This document shows, one piece after another, positions 61,620 to 64,000 of a DNA stretch of 64,000 nucleotides. A program made the position numbers and the translations under genes. The DNA is taken from NCBI GenBank assembly GCA_032717465.1, contig CM064690.1, positions 11,626,093 through 11,690,092 on the forward strand, written 5' to 3'. Origin of the DNA: Coenobita brevimanus (lineage: Eukaryota; Arthropoda; Malacostraca; Decapoda; Coenobitidae). The first letter of the stretch is position 1. Every line of letters starts with the position of its first letter. The notes below the pieces were generated by a model that was not told the DNA's origin, searched no databases, and was given only the letters and a program-made list of their open reading frames with translations.

Positions 61620-63251
61620 GTGGGTGCCGTGCCTCATAAATACTGTCTTAATACACTCACCCTTTTCTAATTTATCTTCAGCTGGGAAACAAAAATCATT
61701 ATTTGTTAACTAATATGAATTTTCTAATTATACCAGCCATGTTGCTTATAAGTAGGTATCATAGCAACAACTGATTACCTATAGTCAGCTGGATAAAAAT
61801 TAGATGAAAGTTATTTGTTATTCCAAGCAAGTTCCTTACAAATGATTGGTTTTCCAAAAATTAACTCTTAAATCAGCTGGATAAAATCATGTTAGCTGAA
61901 ATAAAATGATCTGTTATCCCAAACTAGTTGCCCACAAAGAGAGTGCTTTAGCAAAAATTAGTGTTAAACCTACTCAATTCGACATTTTATTGTTGCTAAC
62001 TCCAGACGCCCTCATTCAGCTTAGGAGAAGCTTCTATATCTAAAACGGTTAGATCAGCCTTTAGCTTTCGCTACCTTCATAACAATGTATTTCTCTTAAA
62101 GTGAGCATAAAAAACTGGAAGTAACAACAACTGATTGAGTCCCTGTCCCATGTTTTATAAGTGAATGCCTTACGGAAAAAAAAAAAAAAAAAAAAAAACA
62201 TTGTCTTAATGGCTCGTGTAGTCAACAGACAAAAAGTCAAATTCTTCTTTTTCTTATATGTGACCCACTGACTTGTGAGCCATATTTTCTGGCCATCCTC
62301 TAATCCCACCGTTGTCTGGAGGGAAGACCTTGCCGGGGTTTCCACAGTCATCAAACGAAGACCTTTTGTCCAGTGTAAGGGTGGCAATTTGTAACTTTGC
62401 TACAGTGTATTAGGAACAGTTCGTGATGATAATGAGGCATTAAGATGATCCTTCGCATTACAAGATTAACATTAGGAAGTATGAACAGCGCAAGACACCA
62501 TTAAGTAGTGTGTGTGGTGTACGAAGTCACTTTCTTTTTCACATCCATGTGTAATAAAAGTGTGAAGGTCACTGTCGTAATGCTGTTAATTGCTGATCAA
62601 TTTTGTTAGAGTTCAGTTATTTAATGTATTCACAATATGAAGGAAATTAAAATATAATTCATTTTCCCTGTAAAACTGAACAGCTTCAATATACCGTATA
62701 TATTATTATCTGCGAAAGCAATTTACTATTTGCTGTATAGGACGCAATTTACCTTCATGCTTCATTCATAACTTGGTGTAAATAATGAACGTGTCTGTCT
62801 GGTATTAAACTTATGAATATTCGAATGAATCAGCTTAATTAGTGTTACCAACCACGTGTGCGCGATTCAGAGCACGCGTAGCTCCAGCTTGTTGCACTCC
62901 TTTGTGTCCTCGACTTCAGTAACAATAATCGCCCATCCACCCATCGACGAAACACTTGGACCGAAGGACCCATTGTGTGTTTGAGATTCTTTCAAGTCAA
63001 GGGTATCGGTGGAGGCTGACCAGAAACAAAAGCTTACGACTATACCTAATGGGAAGATACTCTTTTGTTTGCTGTAAATGGGATTTTTTTTTTCCGCTTA
63101 AATCTGACTCTTATTGGATAGGACCTCTTTCTTCTATATAAAATTGCCCGTAGATGGTGAGAAGAAATTATTTAGGCCTGAATATCGTAATGGAAGGATT
63201 GAACTGAAGTTATGGCAATGTGAGACCCACTGACTGATTTACACCTGTCAG
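61620..63251 (+). other. Methyltransferase intron 2
   Basis: Bounded by GTGGGT and cctgtcag. It contains four decayed repeats of the exon 2/donor junction (61731-61772, 61822-61860, 61918-61957, 62144-62180) and a poly(A) run at 62176-62199. No coding sequence. Confidence 0.7.
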
Positions 63252-63354
63252 GGAAGGCAGTGCTCATAGCTTGCCCTTTGAGGATGCTTCAGTAGATCTC
63301 ATCACCTGCTGCAACGCCTTCCATTGGTTCAACATAGAGGCATTCTTCGCAGAG
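63252..63354 (+). CDS. SAM-dependent methyltransferase, exon 3
   Basis: Acceptor 'acacctgtcag' (ends 63251), 103 bases, consensus donor GTGAGT at 63355, ending in phase 0. With the split Lys codon it reads '...VVYKEGSAHSLPFEDASVDL', then 'CCNAFHWFN' and 'FFAE'. The 'LPFEDASVDL' and 'AFHWF' segments are post-motif II/III signatures of Methyltransf_11 proteins. The rest of the protein (the usual length is about 250-290 residues; about 128 are seen here) lies beyond the right edge. Confidence 0.88.
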
Positions 63355-63387
63355 GTGAGTGCCATTAGTTGTCGTGTAGGTATATGT

Positions 63388-64000
<613 letters not shown>

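Noticed and set aside
61730..61960. CRISPR-like direct repeats
   Set aside because: The repeats are diverged, spaced irregularly and lie in a eukaryotic intron.

Overview
This window is a repeat-packed piece of animal nuclear DNA. The evidence is spliced coding exons with GT/AG borders, tRNA-derived SINEs, two families of non-LTR retrotransposon, a Ty3/gypsy-type LTR element, PIF/Harbinger, piggyBac and Tc1 DNA transposons, and very long (AT)n, (CT)n, (GT)n and (TATC)n microsatellites. That mix suggests an arthropod, most likely a decapod crustacean; this is inference, because no ribosomal or mitochondrial marker is present. A run of exactly 100 N at 9448-9547 shows that the source is a scaffolded assembly.

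Layout. 1-962: tail end (RNase H end, polypurine tract, 3' LTR) of a + strand LTR retrotransposon. 963-7540: microsatellites, two tRNA-type SINEs, a minus-strand LINE 3' fragment and a 1.6 kb pyrimidine-rich tract. 7540-9447: LINE 'family X' (endonuclease plus start of RT), cut by the assembly gap. 9855-13.8 kb: a PIF/Harbinger transposon whose two genes have interleaved exons on opposite strands. 13.97-16.2 kb: a decayed piggyBac transposase. 16532-16790: a hAT-like MITE with target duplications. 17.3-21.3 kb: a family-X LINE interrupted by a minus-strand RTE-like LINE ('family Y').

20330-48694 is a head-to-tail tandem duplication of a unit of about 14.18 kb (junction at 34512, 5-nt microhomology). 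Each unit carries the tail of a family-X LINE, a CCTG-rich minisatellite, a broken Tc1 transposase, a GC-rich unidentified degenerate ORF, an RTE-like LINE, SINEs, the first coding exon of a methyltransferase gene and a family-Y LINE. 50.3-53.4 kb holds a SINE and a tail-to-tail inverted pair of family-X LINEs. 53685-59932 is a complete minus-strand LTR retrotransposon with two 791-bp LTRs. Its RT/RNase H are Ty3/gypsy-like but lie downstream of the integrase, the order known from Gmr1-like elements. 61.4-63.4 kb contains two further exons of the methyltransferase gene, which runs off the right edge.

The only host gene I can support is the class I SAM-dependent methyltransferase on the + strand: exon 1 at 32410-32523 and again at 46589-46702 in the duplicate, exon 2 at 61453-61619, exon 3 at 63252-63354. 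The splice phases fit together exactly. Everything else recognisable is mobile-element sequence or its debris. The most notable items are the integrase-before-RT LTR element, the interdigitated Harbinger genes, and the tandem duplication that gives the methyltransferase two first coding exons.
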